From the NCBI RefSeq assembly GCF_028826105.1, contig NZ_JAQGPL010000001.1:1266501-1330500 (forward strand): DNA of 64,000 nucleotides, given 5' to 3'. Positions 52,818 through 62,209 of this stretch are shown piece after piece. The translations under genes were made by a program, and so were the position numbers. Under the pieces are notes generated by a model. That model was not told the DNA's origin and searched no databases. It worked only from the letters and a program-made list of their open reading frames with translations. Position 1 is the first letter of the stretch. Every line of letters begins with the position of its first letter. The DNA comes from Paenibacillus humicola. Its GTDB lineage: Bacteria; Bacillota; Bacilli; Paenibacillales; Paenibacillaceae.

Positions 52818-54025
52818 TGGCCGGGCGACAGCCGCCGCTCGTCAGCGTCATTACGCCGTCCTTTAATCAAGCCGCCTTTATTCAGGAAACGATCCAAAGC
52901 GTCTTGACGCAGGATTATCCTCATCTCGAGCATCTTGTCATCGACGGCGGGTCTACGGACGGGACGCTGGAGCTGCTGCAGCAGTACGCCGCATCGGACG
53001 GCCGGTTCCGGTTCATATCGGAGCCCGACCGGGGGCAATCGCACGCGCTCAACAAAGGCTTCGGGATGGCGAAAGGAAGCTTGATCGGATGGCTCAACTC
53101 CGACGATACGTATTTGCCCGGGGCGGTCTCGAAGGCGGTGAGCGCGCTGCAGAAGCATCCGGAGTGGGCGATGGTATACGGCAGAGCTTATTATATCGAC
53201 GAACATAGCGAAGTCATCAATTTTTACCCGGTGGAGTCCTTCGATCCGAAGCGGCTGTACCATATCAATACGATCTGCCAGCCGGCTGCTTTTTTTCGGA
53301 AACCGGTGATCGAGAAGCTGGGCGGAATCGACGAGCAATTATATTTTTGCATGGATTACGATTTATGGATTCGAATCGCCAAACAGTACCCGGTCGGCGA
53401 TATCGAAGACCCGCTTGCGAATGCAAGGCTGCATGCCGACAGCAAAAATGTAAAGGATTGGCTGGACCGGGGCATTTACGAGGCGTTTCAAACCAGCTTG
53501 AAATATTACGGCTCGGTCTCCGACTATTGGCTGATGGAGTTTATCGGCAGCCATTGGAATAAAGGCATCCCATGGCTGATGCAAAAAATAAAGGAATCCG
53601 CGATATCGGGCTCGTCCCCGTATGTCGTTTACTCGAATCAATATGAAGACGGCTGGGCTCCGCCGCGCTTCCGGTTCGTTGTCCGGTCGGAGACTTCCGC
53701 GCCGCTGCATACGGTTATTGTAAGGGGAACGCATCTAATGCCCGCGTATGTGGGGCAGGACGAACCTCTGCATCTATCGGTGCTTCTGAACGGAAAGCTT
53801 CTGTTGGAGCGTTATACGGCGGGACCGGGGGAATTCTCGTTGGAAATTCCGGCCGGATGCGGCAAGGCGGAATGCGAGATCCAGCTGGTGTCCGAAACCT
53901 CGTACGTTCCCCTGGAATACGGATTGAATGATGACAGCCGGCCGCTCAGCTTTATGGTAGGCGACATTATTCCGCTTTCTGCCAGGGAGTATGACGTATA
54001 CGCGATGTTCCGTCCTCTGCATTGA
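52817..54025 (+). CDS. GT2 glycosyltransferase with C-terminal beta domain
   Basis: 402 residues from ATG 52817 (TGATG overlap). No basic leader. GT2 domain about 8-265: SVITPSFNQAAFIQETIQSV, LVIDGGSTDGTLELL, GWLNSDDTYLPGAV and CMDYDLWIRIAK. C-terminal domain as in 34448 and 35714, ending LSFMVGDIIPLSAREYDVYA. Third member of this trio and catalytically intact. Adjacent to the TIGR04325 methyltransferase and the amidase-like gene. Confidence 0.9.
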   Translation: MAGRQPPLVSVITPSFNQAAFIQETIQSVLTQDYPHLEHLVIDGGSTDGTLELLQQYAASDGRFRFISEPDRGQSHALNKGFGMAKGSLIGWLNSDDTYLPGAVSKAVSALQKHPEWAMVYGRAYYIDEHSEVINFYPVESFDPKRLYHINTICQPAAFFRKPVIEKLGGIDEQLYFCMDYDLWIRIAKQYPVGDIEDPLANARLHADSKNVKDWLDRGIYEAFQTSLKYYGSVSDYWLMEFIGSHWNKGIPWLMQKIKESAISGSSPYVVYSNQYEDGWAPPRFRFVVRSETSAPLHTVIVRGTHLMPAYVGQDEPLHLSVLLNGKLLLERYTAGPGEFSLEIPAGCGKAECEIQLVSETSYVPLEYGLNDDSRPLSFMVGDIIPLSAREYDVYAMFRPLH

Positions 54026-54078
54026 CATGCGCTCTCGTGACGGACACGGACGATGTAAACCGAAAGGGAGGGAGACCG

Positions 54079-54609
54079 ATGACGCGGATCACTCGAATGG
54101 AAAACCTGAATCGCGGATCCTCCGGCCGAAAGGGCCGGGTTCCGTTTGTGATCGCCAACCATTTCAAGGCGCACGGCGGCAAAGGGCCGCCGGCTGCGCA
54201 TTTCAAGATTTTAAAATCCGGCGCCATCCTCCAATTCATCGATATCGAGCGCGCGGCTTACCCGGAGCCTCTTTTTGCGAGAACGTCGGCTCACGTCATC
54301 GAGGAAAATCGTGAGGTTCATCCGGCTTTATACAGCGTATCGATCCAATACGAAGAGACCGGCGGCGATTGGAACGATGAACAGCTTGCCGCCTCTTTGT
54401 GGCTGCATGAGCATATTCGGAACGCCATTGCGGTGAAATACGGCAGGTGGTTTCCTTTAAGCCGGTACCATGTCATTACGCTGGACGACCCTGCACACGA
54501 GAAACGTCATCCTTTTTACGAATCGCTCGTTCGAATCGACGACGAGCATGCGCTGGACGATCTGCTCGCAGCGCTGGAATCGCTCAATCGACAGGGAATG
54601 TTCATGTGA
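54079..54609 (+). CDS. Amidase_2/PGRP-like protein, zinc ligands doubtful
   Basis: 176 residues; ATG 54079 behind GGGAGGGAG (the in-frame 54022 start lies right at the previous stop without a site). The pattern AHFKILKSGAILQFIDIERAAY, then NREVHPALYSVSIQYEETGGDWNDEQLAASLWLHEHIRN, then LSRYHVITLDDPAHEKRHPFYE follows N-acetylmuramoyl-L-alanine amidase (PGRP fold): HF-x-G, IxIE, EQ--A---L and a GHxDxx-K-P region. Here the last motif reads ITLDDPAHEKRHP, so one zinc His and the Cys/Lys are changed. Remote similarity, medium confidence. No signal peptide. TGATG overlap with the GT2 gene. Confidence 0.6.
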   Translation: MTRITRMENLNRGSSGRKGRVPFVIANHFKAHGGKGPPAAHFKILKSGAILQFIDIERAAYPEPLFARTSAHVIEENREVHPALYSVSIQYEETGGDWNDEQLAASLWLHEHIRNAIAVKYGRWFPLSRYHVITLDDPAHEKRHPFYESLVRIDDEHALDDLLAALESLNRQGMFM

Positions 54610-55565
54610 TGCTTTCCCTGATCGTTCCAACCTTCAACCGGGCAGCATACGTTTCGAAGGCGCTGAAATCGTTTGTTAACCAGACGCTGGACCGCAGCAG
54701 GGTTGAAATCCTGATCATCGATAATAACAGCACCGACGGAACGAAACAGGCCGTCCAGACTGCGATGAGATCCGCACCATGCAGGTGGCGCTATATAAGG
54801 GAACCAAGACAAGGTCTTCATTATGCGCGAAACCGGGGGATTACCGAGGCACAGGGAGAAATTGTCGTCTTCGGGGACGATGATATCATCGCGGACCCCG
54901 CGTGGCTCTCCGGCCTGTTTCGCGAATTCGAGACGCATCCGTCAACCGGAATTGCAGGGGGCAAAATCGTGCCGATATGGGGCAGGGAGCCCGAGCCGTG
55001 GGTATTTGATTACGGCACCGCGGACCTGCATGCATGCTTCGCTTATCTGAATTATGGAGAAGAGCGGCTGGTCATGACGGACGGCTACGTGTTCGGCTGC
55101 AACTTTGCCATCCGGCGCCAGCTGGCTTTGGAGGTCGGCGGAAGCTTCCCGGATACTTTTCCCGCCAAATTCAAGCATTTGGCGGGAACCGGAGAATCCG
55201 GGATGATGGACGAGGGAAGGAGACTCGGATGGGACGCCGTCTATTTGCCGGACGCGGTCGTATATCATCATATCGATGCTTCCCGGATATCGCTGGCCTA
55301 TTTCGTGGACCGGTATGAGCGTTGGGCGGTGGAAGACGTCTATGAGGCGTTCCGGTCCATGAGTAAAAGCGACGCCGCTTCGCACCTGGTGCTGCTCGCT
55401 TCCGAAAGGCTGGCGTACGTCGATACGGATAGCCAAGGGAAAATCAATCCCGACTATTATCGAACCATTCGGCGCCACTGGGCTTACCAGGTCCTGAAAC
55501 AAACGTGCAGGGTGCTCGCCGAGCCATCGTTATACGAGCATATTACCCGAAAAAGCTATTTATAG
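54609..55565 (+). CDS. GT2-family glycosyltransferase
   Basis: 318 residues from ATG 54609 (TGATG overlap with the preceding gene). LSLIVPTFNRAAYVSKALKS, LIIDNNSTDGTKQAV, ARNRGITEAQGEIVVFGDDDIIADPAW (DDD metal site near 100) and YGYVFGCNFAIRR-type acceptor region (DGYVFGCNFAIRRQLAL), ending ITRKSYL. Similar to succinoglycan/hopanoid-type GT2 enzymes. Last gene of the 49731-55565 block; followed by a strong bidirectional hairpin. Confidence 0.9.
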   Translation: MLSLIVPTFNRAAYVSKALKSFVNQTLDRSRVEILIIDNNSTDGTKQAVQTAMRSAPCRWRYIREPRQGLHYARNRGITEAQGEIVVFGDDDIIADPAWLSGLFREFETHPSTGIAGGKIVPIWGREPEPWVFDYGTADLHACFAYLNYGEERLVMTDGYVFGCNFAIRRQLALEVGGSFPDTFPAKFKHLAGTGESGMMDEGRRLGWDAVYLPDAVVYHHIDASRISLAYFVDRYERWAVEDVYEAFRSMSKSDAASHLVLLASERLAYVDTDSQGKINPDYYRTIRRHWAYQVLKQTCRVLAEPSLYEHITRKSYL

Positions 55566-55570
55566 CGCAC

Positions 55571-55608
55571 GAAAGCCCGCATCTATGGCATAGTAGATGC
55601 GGGCTTTC
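55571..55608. terminator. Perfect 15-bp inverted repeat between convergent genes
   Basis: GAAAGCCCGCATCTA and TAGATGCGGGCTTTC flank an 8-base loop, between the plus-strand GT2 gene and the minus-strand ugd. A G-rich stem with T/A-rich edges on both sides fits a bidirectional terminator. Confidence 0.8.
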
Positions 55609-55611
55609 CGC

Positions 55612-56979
55612 TTAAATCCCGATTCCTTCATACCGGAAGCCGAGCGAACGCAGCTCCGGGCCGTTCAAATCGTTGCGCGTATCCAGTATATAAGGATTCC
55701 GCATCTCCCGGCCGATCGCTTTCCAGTCCAGGCTCCGAAACTCCTTCCAATGCGTGATCAAGACGAGCGCATCGGCGTGAACGGCCGTATCCTCCGCGCG
55801 GCTGCAGTAACGGACCGGCAGATCGGGATGAAGCTTCCGAAACATCTCCATTCCTTTCGGATCGTACGCCGAGATCGAAGCGCCAAGCTCCAGCAGCTTC
55901 TGGATGATGGACAATGCCTGGGTCTCGCGGACGTCGTCGGTATCCGGCTTGAATGTCAATCCCAATATCCCGATTCGCTTGCCGTTTAACGTACGGAGAG
56001 TCCGCTGCAGCTTCCCGGCGCAGTAGGACAGCATGCCCCGGTTCGCTTCCACGGCCGCTTCGATAACCGACAGCTTGCAGCCGTACAGCCGGCTCGCGGC
56101 CAATATTTCCGCCGTATCCTTCGGCAGGCAGCTGCCGCTCCACCCGCTGGACACCTGCAGGAATTTCCCGCCGATTCGCGAATCCGCACCCATCCCTTGG
56201 GCCACATCCAGCACGTTCGCTCCCAGCGCTTCGCAGAGCTGCGCCATTTCGTTGATGTAGCTGATTTTGACGGCAAGGAAGGCGTTCGAGGCGTATTTGA
56301 TCATTTCCGCGCTTTTCGGATCGGTCTCCAAATAAAGGGGGTTGGCGGACCGGAGCATCGCCGCGAAGGGAGAATCCTTCCACATTTCTTTATATCCGCT
56401 TCGTTCCGCAATGGTCCGGTACAATGCTTTGAGCCTGCTTCTAGCCTGAGCGCCGGCGGCTCCCACAACGATCCGGTCGGGGAAAAAGACATCCTGTACC
56501 GCAAAGCCTTCCCTCAGAAACTCGGGGTTGCTGACGACGGCAAATTGCTCCTCGGCCCGCAGCCCGGACGAATCTTCGATAATCGACGCAACGAGGTCCG
56601 CTGTGCCGACGGGGACGGTGGATTTGTTGACGATGACGGTAAACCGTTCGGGATGCAGGTGCCTGCCGATGCTTTCCGCGGCTTTCTTCACATACTGCAA
56701 ATCCGCCGAGCCGTTCGTCATGGACGGAGTGCCCACGCAAATAAACACGGCATCGGCTTCACGAACGGGCTGGAACGAGGTCGTCGCGGTCAGCAGGCGG
56801 CCGGCAAGCTGCTGGAGAAGCTCTTCCAAGCCGGGCTCGAAAATGGGGGACTTCCCGGCGTTGATCAGATCCGCCTTGTTCGGGTCGATATCGATGACGG
56901 TTGTGGAATGGCCGATTTTCGCGAAGGTGGCGGCGGTTACCGTTCCGACGTAGCCCGAGCCGATACAAACGACCTTCAT
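55612..56979 (-). CDS. UDP-glucose 6-dehydrogenase
   Basis: 455 residues; ATG 56979, which overlaps the end of the upstream gene by ATGA. KVVCIGSGYVGTVTAATFAKIGH binds NAD; FICVGTPSMTNGSADL, VNKSTVPVGTADLV, NPEFLREGFAVQDVFFPDRIVVG, EMIKYASNAFLAVKISYINEMAQLCE and the catalytic Cys in GWSGSCLPKDT follow in order, then GILGLTFKPDTDDVRETQAL. Oxidises UDP-glucose to UDP-glucuronate (TuaD-like). With the following gene on the same strand it makes a UDP-xylose pathway. Confidence 0.93.
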   Translation of the reverse strand: MKVVCIGSGYVGTVTAATFAKIGHSTTVIDIDPNKADLINAGKSPIFEPGLEELLQQLAGRLLTATTSFQPVREADAVFICVGTPSMTNGSADLQYVKKAAESIGRHLHPERFTVIVNKSTVPVGTADLVASIIEDSSGLRAEEQFAVVSNPEFLREGFAVQDVFFPDRIVVGAAGAQARSRLKALYRTIAERSGYKEMWKDSPFAAMLRSANPLYLETDPKSAEMIKYASNAFLAVKISYINEMAQLCEALGANVLDVAQGMGADSRIGGKFLQVSSGWSGSCLPKDTAEILAASRLYGCKLSVIEAAVEANRGMLSYCAGKLQRTLRTLNGKRIGILGLTFKPDTDDVRETQALSIIQKLLELGASISAYDPKGMEMFRKLHPDLPVRYCSRAEDTAVHADALVLITHWKEFRSLDWKAIGREMRNPYILDTRNDLNGPELRSLGFRYEGIGI

Positions 56980-57938
56980 GGCCGATCCGCTCCCCGAGAC
57001 CGGTAGCCGTGTATCGTCCGCCTCAGCCCTTCTTCCAAGGAAACGGCGGGCTCCCAGCCTAATAGGGTTTTCGCTTTCTCAATGGACGGCCGGCGGTGCT
57101 TCGGGTCATCCTGCGGAAGCGGGTGGAAGGTGATCGGACTGTCCGTTTCCGTCATTTGCTGAACGAGCCAGGCAAGCTCGAGCACCGTACGCTCTTCCGG
57201 GTTCCCGATATTGATGATCCGTCCGGTCGCCTGATCCGTCTCCATCATCAGGATCAGCGCGCTGACCGTATCGTCGACGTAGCAGAACGAGCGCTTTTGC
57301 GAGCCGTCTCCGTATACCGTAATGTCGCTGCCCGACAAAGCCTGGGTGACAAAATTGGAGATGACGCGGCCGTCGTCATTTCGCAGTCCGGCCGAGTACG
57401 TGTTGAAGATGCGGGCGACTTTGACCCTGGTCTGATACCGGCACCAATATTCGTAGCAAAATACTTCCCCGAGCCGCTTGGCTTCGTCGTAGCAGCCTCT
57501 CGGACCCCATGTATTGACATTCCCCCGGTATTCCTCGGTTTGCGGACTGATTTCCGGGTCGCCGTATGCTTCGCTCGTGCTGCAGAAAACCATCGCGGAC
57601 CGGTTAAGCCGGGCGAGCTCGAGCATATTTTTTGTGCCGATCGTGTTCGCGGCGATCGTTTCGAATGGCGCGGCTTGATAAAACTTCGGAGAAGCGGGAG
57701 AGGCCATATGGTAAATTTCTTCCACCTCAGAAAGCCCGGGAAGCTGAAGCACGCCCGGATCGCTGACGTCATATTCGATAAAACGAAAGCGGTCGCTGCC
57801 CAGCAGCTCGTTGATATGCTCCATTTTTCCCGAGGAGAGATTATCGATCCCGGTCAGATGATGCCCGCGCTGGAGCAGCTCCTTGGTCAAATGCGAGCCT
57901 AAGAATCCCGCTGCGCCCGTGACGAGAATTCTTTTCAT
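56976..57938 (-). CDS. UDP-glucuronate decarboxylase (UDP-xylose synthase)
   Basis: 320 residues; ATG 57938 behind CAAGGAGG. RILVTGAAGFLGSHLTKELL, IYHMASPASPKFYQAAPFETIAANTIGTKNMLELA, STSEAYGDPEISPQTEEYRGNVNTWGPRGCYDEAKRLGE (Tyr-Lys active site) and RIFNTYSAGLRNDDGRVISNFVTQAL are diagnostic of bacterial Uxs. It converts UDP-glucuronate to UDP-xylose with NAD+ as cofactor. The usual FNTYGPRM is FNTYSAGL here. Transcribed with ugd immediately downstream. Confidence 0.92.
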   Translation of the reverse strand: MKRILVTGAAGFLGSHLTKELLQRGHHLTGIDNLSSGKMEHINELLGSDRFRFIEYDVSDPGVLQLPGLSEVEEIYHMASPASPKFYQAAPFETIAANTIGTKNMLELARLNRSAMVFCSTSEAYGDPEISPQTEEYRGNVNTWGPRGCYDEAKRLGEVFCYEYWCRYQTRVKVARIFNTYSAGLRNDDGRVISNFVTQALSGSDITVYGDGSQKRSFCYVDDTVSALILMMETDQATGRIINIGNPEERTVLELAWLVQQMTETDSPITFHPLPQDDPKHRRPSIEKAKTLLGWEPAVSLEEGLRRTIHGYRSRGADRP

Positions 57939-58244
57939 CGAAAATGCGGCCTCCTTGGTTATGACCTAAGTATTCTCATTTTATGAACCGGCAGCGGATC
58001 CCGCTTGTATCGTTACCTAGGTCCATATCCGTTCATCCGTTCATTTTTTCCCGGTCGAAAATGGAGAGACCGTCACCTTACATATATATGTTTCGTCTGC
58101 CGTTTCGCATGGTTGAATGATTGGGGGCCGTATGCACATTTTAACGGGGTTGGTTCGCCGTCCATGTCCTTTCCCGGCCCTGGCGCATACCTTAAGTTGA
58201 ATGTCTTCATTTGCGGAAAGATTAGGGAATCGAGGGGGAAAGCC
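57939..58244. other. Divergent intergenic region
   Basis: No gene. Holds the promoters of the minus-strand uxs-ugd operon and the plus-strand aminotransferase. CATACCTTA at 58186-58194 has the SigK -10 form, but no AC was found at the proper distance. Confidence 0.35.
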
Positions 58245-59366
58245 ATGAAGCCGCCGATCCCGGTAAATGAGCCTTTATTGAACGGAAATGAAAAAAAGTA
58301 CGTAACGGAATGCATCGAATCGGGCTGGATTTCATCGGAAGGTCCGTTTGTCCGCAAATTCGAGGCGTCGATGGCCGATTACGCGAACAGAAAGCATGGC
58401 GTGGCCGTTTGTAACGGTACGGCCGCTCTGGAGCTGGCTGTTGCCGCTCTCGATCTTCCTCCCGGAAGCGAAGTGCTTGTGCCCAGTTTTACGATCATTT
58501 CCTGCGTACTGGCCATTGTCCGCCGCGGCTGCGTTCCGGTGCTCGTGGACAGCGACCCCGTCACGTGGAATATGGATGCCGCGCAGCTGGAAAGCAAAAT
58601 TACGCCAAGGACGAAAGCCGTGATGATTGTCCATATCTACGGTCTGCCTACAGATGTCGATCCGGTGCTCGAGATCGCCGGGCGATACGGACTGAAGGTC
58701 ATCGAGGATGCTTCGGAGATGATCGGGCAGTATTATAAAGATCGGCCCTGCGGCAGCTTTGGCGATATCAGCACGTTCAGCTTCTACGCCAACAAGCATG
58801 TGACAACGGGGGAAGGGGGCATGGTGCTGACCGATGACGATGCCCTGGCGGAGCGCTGCTCGCTCCTGCGAAATTTATTTTTTGTGCCGAACCGCCGGTA
58901 TGTTCACGACGAGCTGGGCTTCAATTTCCGGATGACCAACCTCCAGGCGGCGATCGGTCTGGCACAGATCGAGCGTCTTTCGGAATTAACGGAACGAAAA
59001 AGGGAGATCGGCCGGCATTATACGGAGCTGCTGTCCGATTTGCCGGAGCTTCAGCTGCCGTTAACGTCCGCGCCGTATGCCGATAACGTGTATTGGGTTT
59101 ATGGGATCGTCCTGCATGAAGAGGCGAATCTGGACGCTCCGGAGCTGCAGGCCAGGCTGGTGGATGAAGGCATTGCGACCCGCCCGTTTTTTTGGCCCAT
59201 GCACGAGCAGCCCGTTTTTGTCCGTGCGGGATTGTTCCGGGGAGAATCCTACCCCGTCGCGGAACGACTGGCCCGGAGGGGATTTTATATTCCGAGCGGA
59301 ATGGCGTTAACCGCCGAGCAGCGAATTCGGGTGGCGGAGACGCTGAGAAGCGCGATCAGGGCATAA
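58245..59366 (+). CDS. DegT/DnrJ/EryC1 aminotransferase, perosamine-synthase-like
   Basis: 373 residues; ATG 58245 behind CGAGGGGG; the frame is open upstream but lacks a site. PIPVNEPLLNGNEKKYVTECIESGWISSEGPFVRKFE is close to the start of GDP-perosamine synthases; VEDASE-type IEDASEMIGQYYKDRPCGSFGDISTFSFYANKHVTTGEGGM contains the PLP lysine, and FNFRMTNLQAAIGLAQIERL the family end part. GDP-4-keto-6-deoxymannose, available from Gmd, would be the substrate, but another 4-keto sugar cannot be excluded. Convergent with fabH, separated by a 9-bp hairpin. Confidence 0.85.
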   Translation: MKPPIPVNEPLLNGNEKKYVTECIESGWISSEGPFVRKFEASMADYANRKHGVAVCNGTAALELAVAALDLPPGSEVLVPSFTIISCVLAIVRRGCVPVLVDSDPVTWNMDAAQLESKITPRTKAVMIVHIYGLPTDVDPVLEIAGRYGLKVIEDASEMIGQYYKDRPCGSFGDISTFSFYANKHVTTGEGGMVLTDDDALAERCSLLRNLFFVPNRRYVHDELGFNFRMTNLQAAIGLAQIERLSELTERKREIGRHYTELLSDLPELQLPLTSAPYADNVYWVYGIVLHEEANLDAPELQARLVDEGIATRPFFWPMHEQPVFVRAGLFRGESYPVAERLARRGFYIPSGMALTAEQRIRVAETLRSAIRA

Positions 59367-59375
59367 AAGTGATGA

Positions 59376-59408
59376 ATCGGCTGAACGGGCGGATCCCGAT
59401 CAGCCGAT
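59376..59408. terminator. Hairpin between aminotransferase and fabH
   Basis: ATCGGCTGA / TCAGCCGAT form a perfect 9-bp stem with an AC-GGGCGGATCCCGA loop; T-tracts are weak on both sides. Confidence 0.45.
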
Positions 59409-59479
59409 GTTCATGTTAAGCTCTCCGATTTTACGGCTTGCAGCGCCGCTGCTGCGAAATTTATGGGGACAACCTTGGA

Positions 59480-60478
<999 letters not shown>

Positions 60479-60505
60479 GTTCATCCGCTCCCTAATGGCC
60501 AGGTA

Positions 60506-60522
60506 TTAGTATCTGGTACTAA
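60506..60522. promoter_or_regulatory. FapR-type operator at fabH promoter
   Basis: TTAGTATCTGGTACTAA, inside a longer near-palindrome (60502-60526), just downstream of the fabH -10. FapR represses lipid-synthesis genes by binding such sites and is released by malonyl-CoA. An exact reverse-complement copy is at 31878. Confidence 0.88.
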
Positions 60523-60526
60523 TACC

Positions 60527-60555
60527 AATGTAACCGATTGGAGGGGGGCTGTCAA
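60527..60555 (-). promoter_or_regulatory. Sigma-A type promoter of fabH
   Basis: TTGACA (60555-60550) and TACATT (60532-60527) with a 17-base spacer on the minus strand. The FapR-type box covers the start region, as in known FapR-controlled promoters. Confidence 0.82.
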
Positions 60556-60716
60556 ATCGTGATTTTTCAGCATGAGCTGTAAGGGTTTCAAAATAAGCTG
60601 TAGGTTTTGTTTCAGTAAAACCTCTATTCGATAAGATGCGTAATGATGCATCTCTACATCGTTACACGCTCGGCAGGATTTCGTCTGTAAAGTATTTTTT
60701 TCCCTGCAATGGCTAA

Positions 60717-60723
60717 AATACTA
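60717..60723 (+). promoter_or_regulatory. Possible forespore-sigma -10 of the gerA operon
   Basis: AATACTA resembles the SigG -10 (CATACTA) 35 bases before the gerA start; a poor -35 candidate (AAGTATT) is about 20 bases upstream. SigG control would be normal for germination receptors, but the match is weak. Confidence 0.3.
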
Positions 60724-60757
60724 CAAGCTAACTTACGCTCGAAAGAAGAGAAACCGC

Positions 60758-62209
60758 ATGAAAGTCGGCATTAGCATCGTTGAAAACGAGCAAATTTTAC
60801 GGAACAGGTTTCAAAACTGTTCCGACGTTATTTTTCGCGAGCTTCGTATTCAAGGGCAAACCAGCCTTTTATTTGTCTTCGTCGACGGAATGATCGATGC
60901 GGATACGATTGTTACGAACGTTCTCAAACCGTTCCTGTACGATGGTCTCCCCCAAGGTTTCGGAGCGATCGACGGCGTCGCTCAATGGTTCGAACAGGAG
61001 CGCGTTCCCGTTATGTCGACCAAGAAGCTTTCCGCCGTCGATGATATCGTCGACCATATCTTGAAGGGGAACGTCGCCATACTGGCCGAAGGGGAAAATA
61101 ATGCGCTTCTTGCCGATGTCGCGAAGTACAAGACCCGGGCCATCGAAGAGCCTTTTAACGAGGCGACCATCCGCGGGTCCAAGGAAGGGTTTACGGAGCT
61201 GCTCCGGACGAATACGACCTTGCTGCGCAGAATACTGGCGACGTCGAAGCTGAAATTCGAATCCATTACCGTCGGTAAAATTACCCGAACCGATATCGTC
61301 ATTGCCTATCTCGAGGATGTCGTATCGACGCCCGTTTTGAATGAAGTCCGTAAGCGAATCAAGCGGATTCGGATCGACGGCATTCTTGAATCCGGCTATA
61401 TCGAAGAATCCATCGAAGATACGCATCTTTCTCCTTTTCCGCAAATGATTAATACGGAGCGTCCGGATATTGTGGCGACCGGGCTGCTGGACGGAAAAGT
61501 GGCGATATTAATCAATGGAAGCTCATGCGCGCTTGTCGTTCCGATGACATTCTGGGACGGCCTTCAGGCTCCCGATGATAATTACGAACGCTTCTTGTTC
61601 GTCTCCATGATTCGATGGATTCGGTATCTGTTTGCGTTATTCTCGCTTTTGTTCCCTTCCGTTTACATTGCGTTAACGAATTATCACTTGGAGATGATAC
61701 CTCTTAAGCTGATGATGACGGTCGCGAGTCTGCGGGAGATGGCTCCGTTTCCGACGGTGATCGAAGTTATGATGATGGAGGTTATGTTCGAAGGCTTGCG
61801 GGAGGCGGGGATCCGCCTGCCGAAGCAGATCGGCCCTCTCGTCAGCATCGTCGGGGCATTGGTGCTCGGGGAAGCGGCCGTCCGTGCCGGCCTTATATCC
61901 GCGCCTATCGTCATTGTCGTATCGGCCGCCGGAATCTCGTCGTTCATCATCCCGAACTTTCGATTTGCGTTTCCGCTGCGCATGTTAAGATTTCCTTTAT
62001 TGATCCTGTCCGGAACCTTCGGCCTTTTTGGATTGGGGACTGGATTGATGGCCATCTTAATTCATCTCGTTCATCTGGCTCCGTTCGGTATGCCTTATTT
62101 AGCCCCGGTGGCTCCGCAAAACAGCCGCAAGCTGAAGGGCATATTCATTCGGCCGCCGCGAAAGCTTGTCGCACATACCGAATTTAACGACGAGGAGGCC
62201 CCCTCTTGA
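60758..62209 (+). CDS. GerA-family germination receptor subunit
   Basis: 483 residues; ATG 60758 behind AAAGAAGAG (weak). N-terminal soluble domain (NRFQNCSDVIFRELRIQGQ, KEGFTELLRTNTTLLRRIL, RIRIDGILESGYIEESIED, PFPQMINTERPDIVATGLL) then membrane segments with SVYIALTNYHLEMIP and MFEGLREAGIRLPKQIGPL, as in GerAA. First gene of a gerA-gerC-gerB operon with TTGA overlap to gerC. Shorter N-terminus than the GerA at 29140. Forms the spore inner-membrane receptor. Confidence 0.95.
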   Translation: MKVGISIVENEQILRNRFQNCSDVIFRELRIQGQTSLLFVFVDGMIDADTIVTNVLKPFLYDGLPQGFGAIDGVAQWFEQERVPVMSTKKLSAVDDIVDHILKGNVAILAEGENNALLADVAKYKTRAIEEPFNEATIRGSKEGFTELLRTNTTLLRRILATSKLKFESITVGKITRTDIVIAYLEDVVSTPVLNEVRKRIKRIRIDGILESGYIEESIEDTHLSPFPQMINTERPDIVATGLLDGKVAILINGSSCALVVPMTFWDGLQAPDDNYERFLFVSMIRWIRYLFALFSLLFPSVYIALTNYHLEMIPLKLMMTVASLREMAPFPTVIEVMMMEVMFEGLREAGIRLPKQIGPLVSIVGALVLGEAAVRAGLISAPIVIVVSAAGISSFIIPNFRFAFPLRMLRFPLLILSGTFGLFGLGTGLMAILIHLVHLAPFGMPYLAPVAPQNSRKLKGIFIRPPRKLVAHTEFNDEEAPS

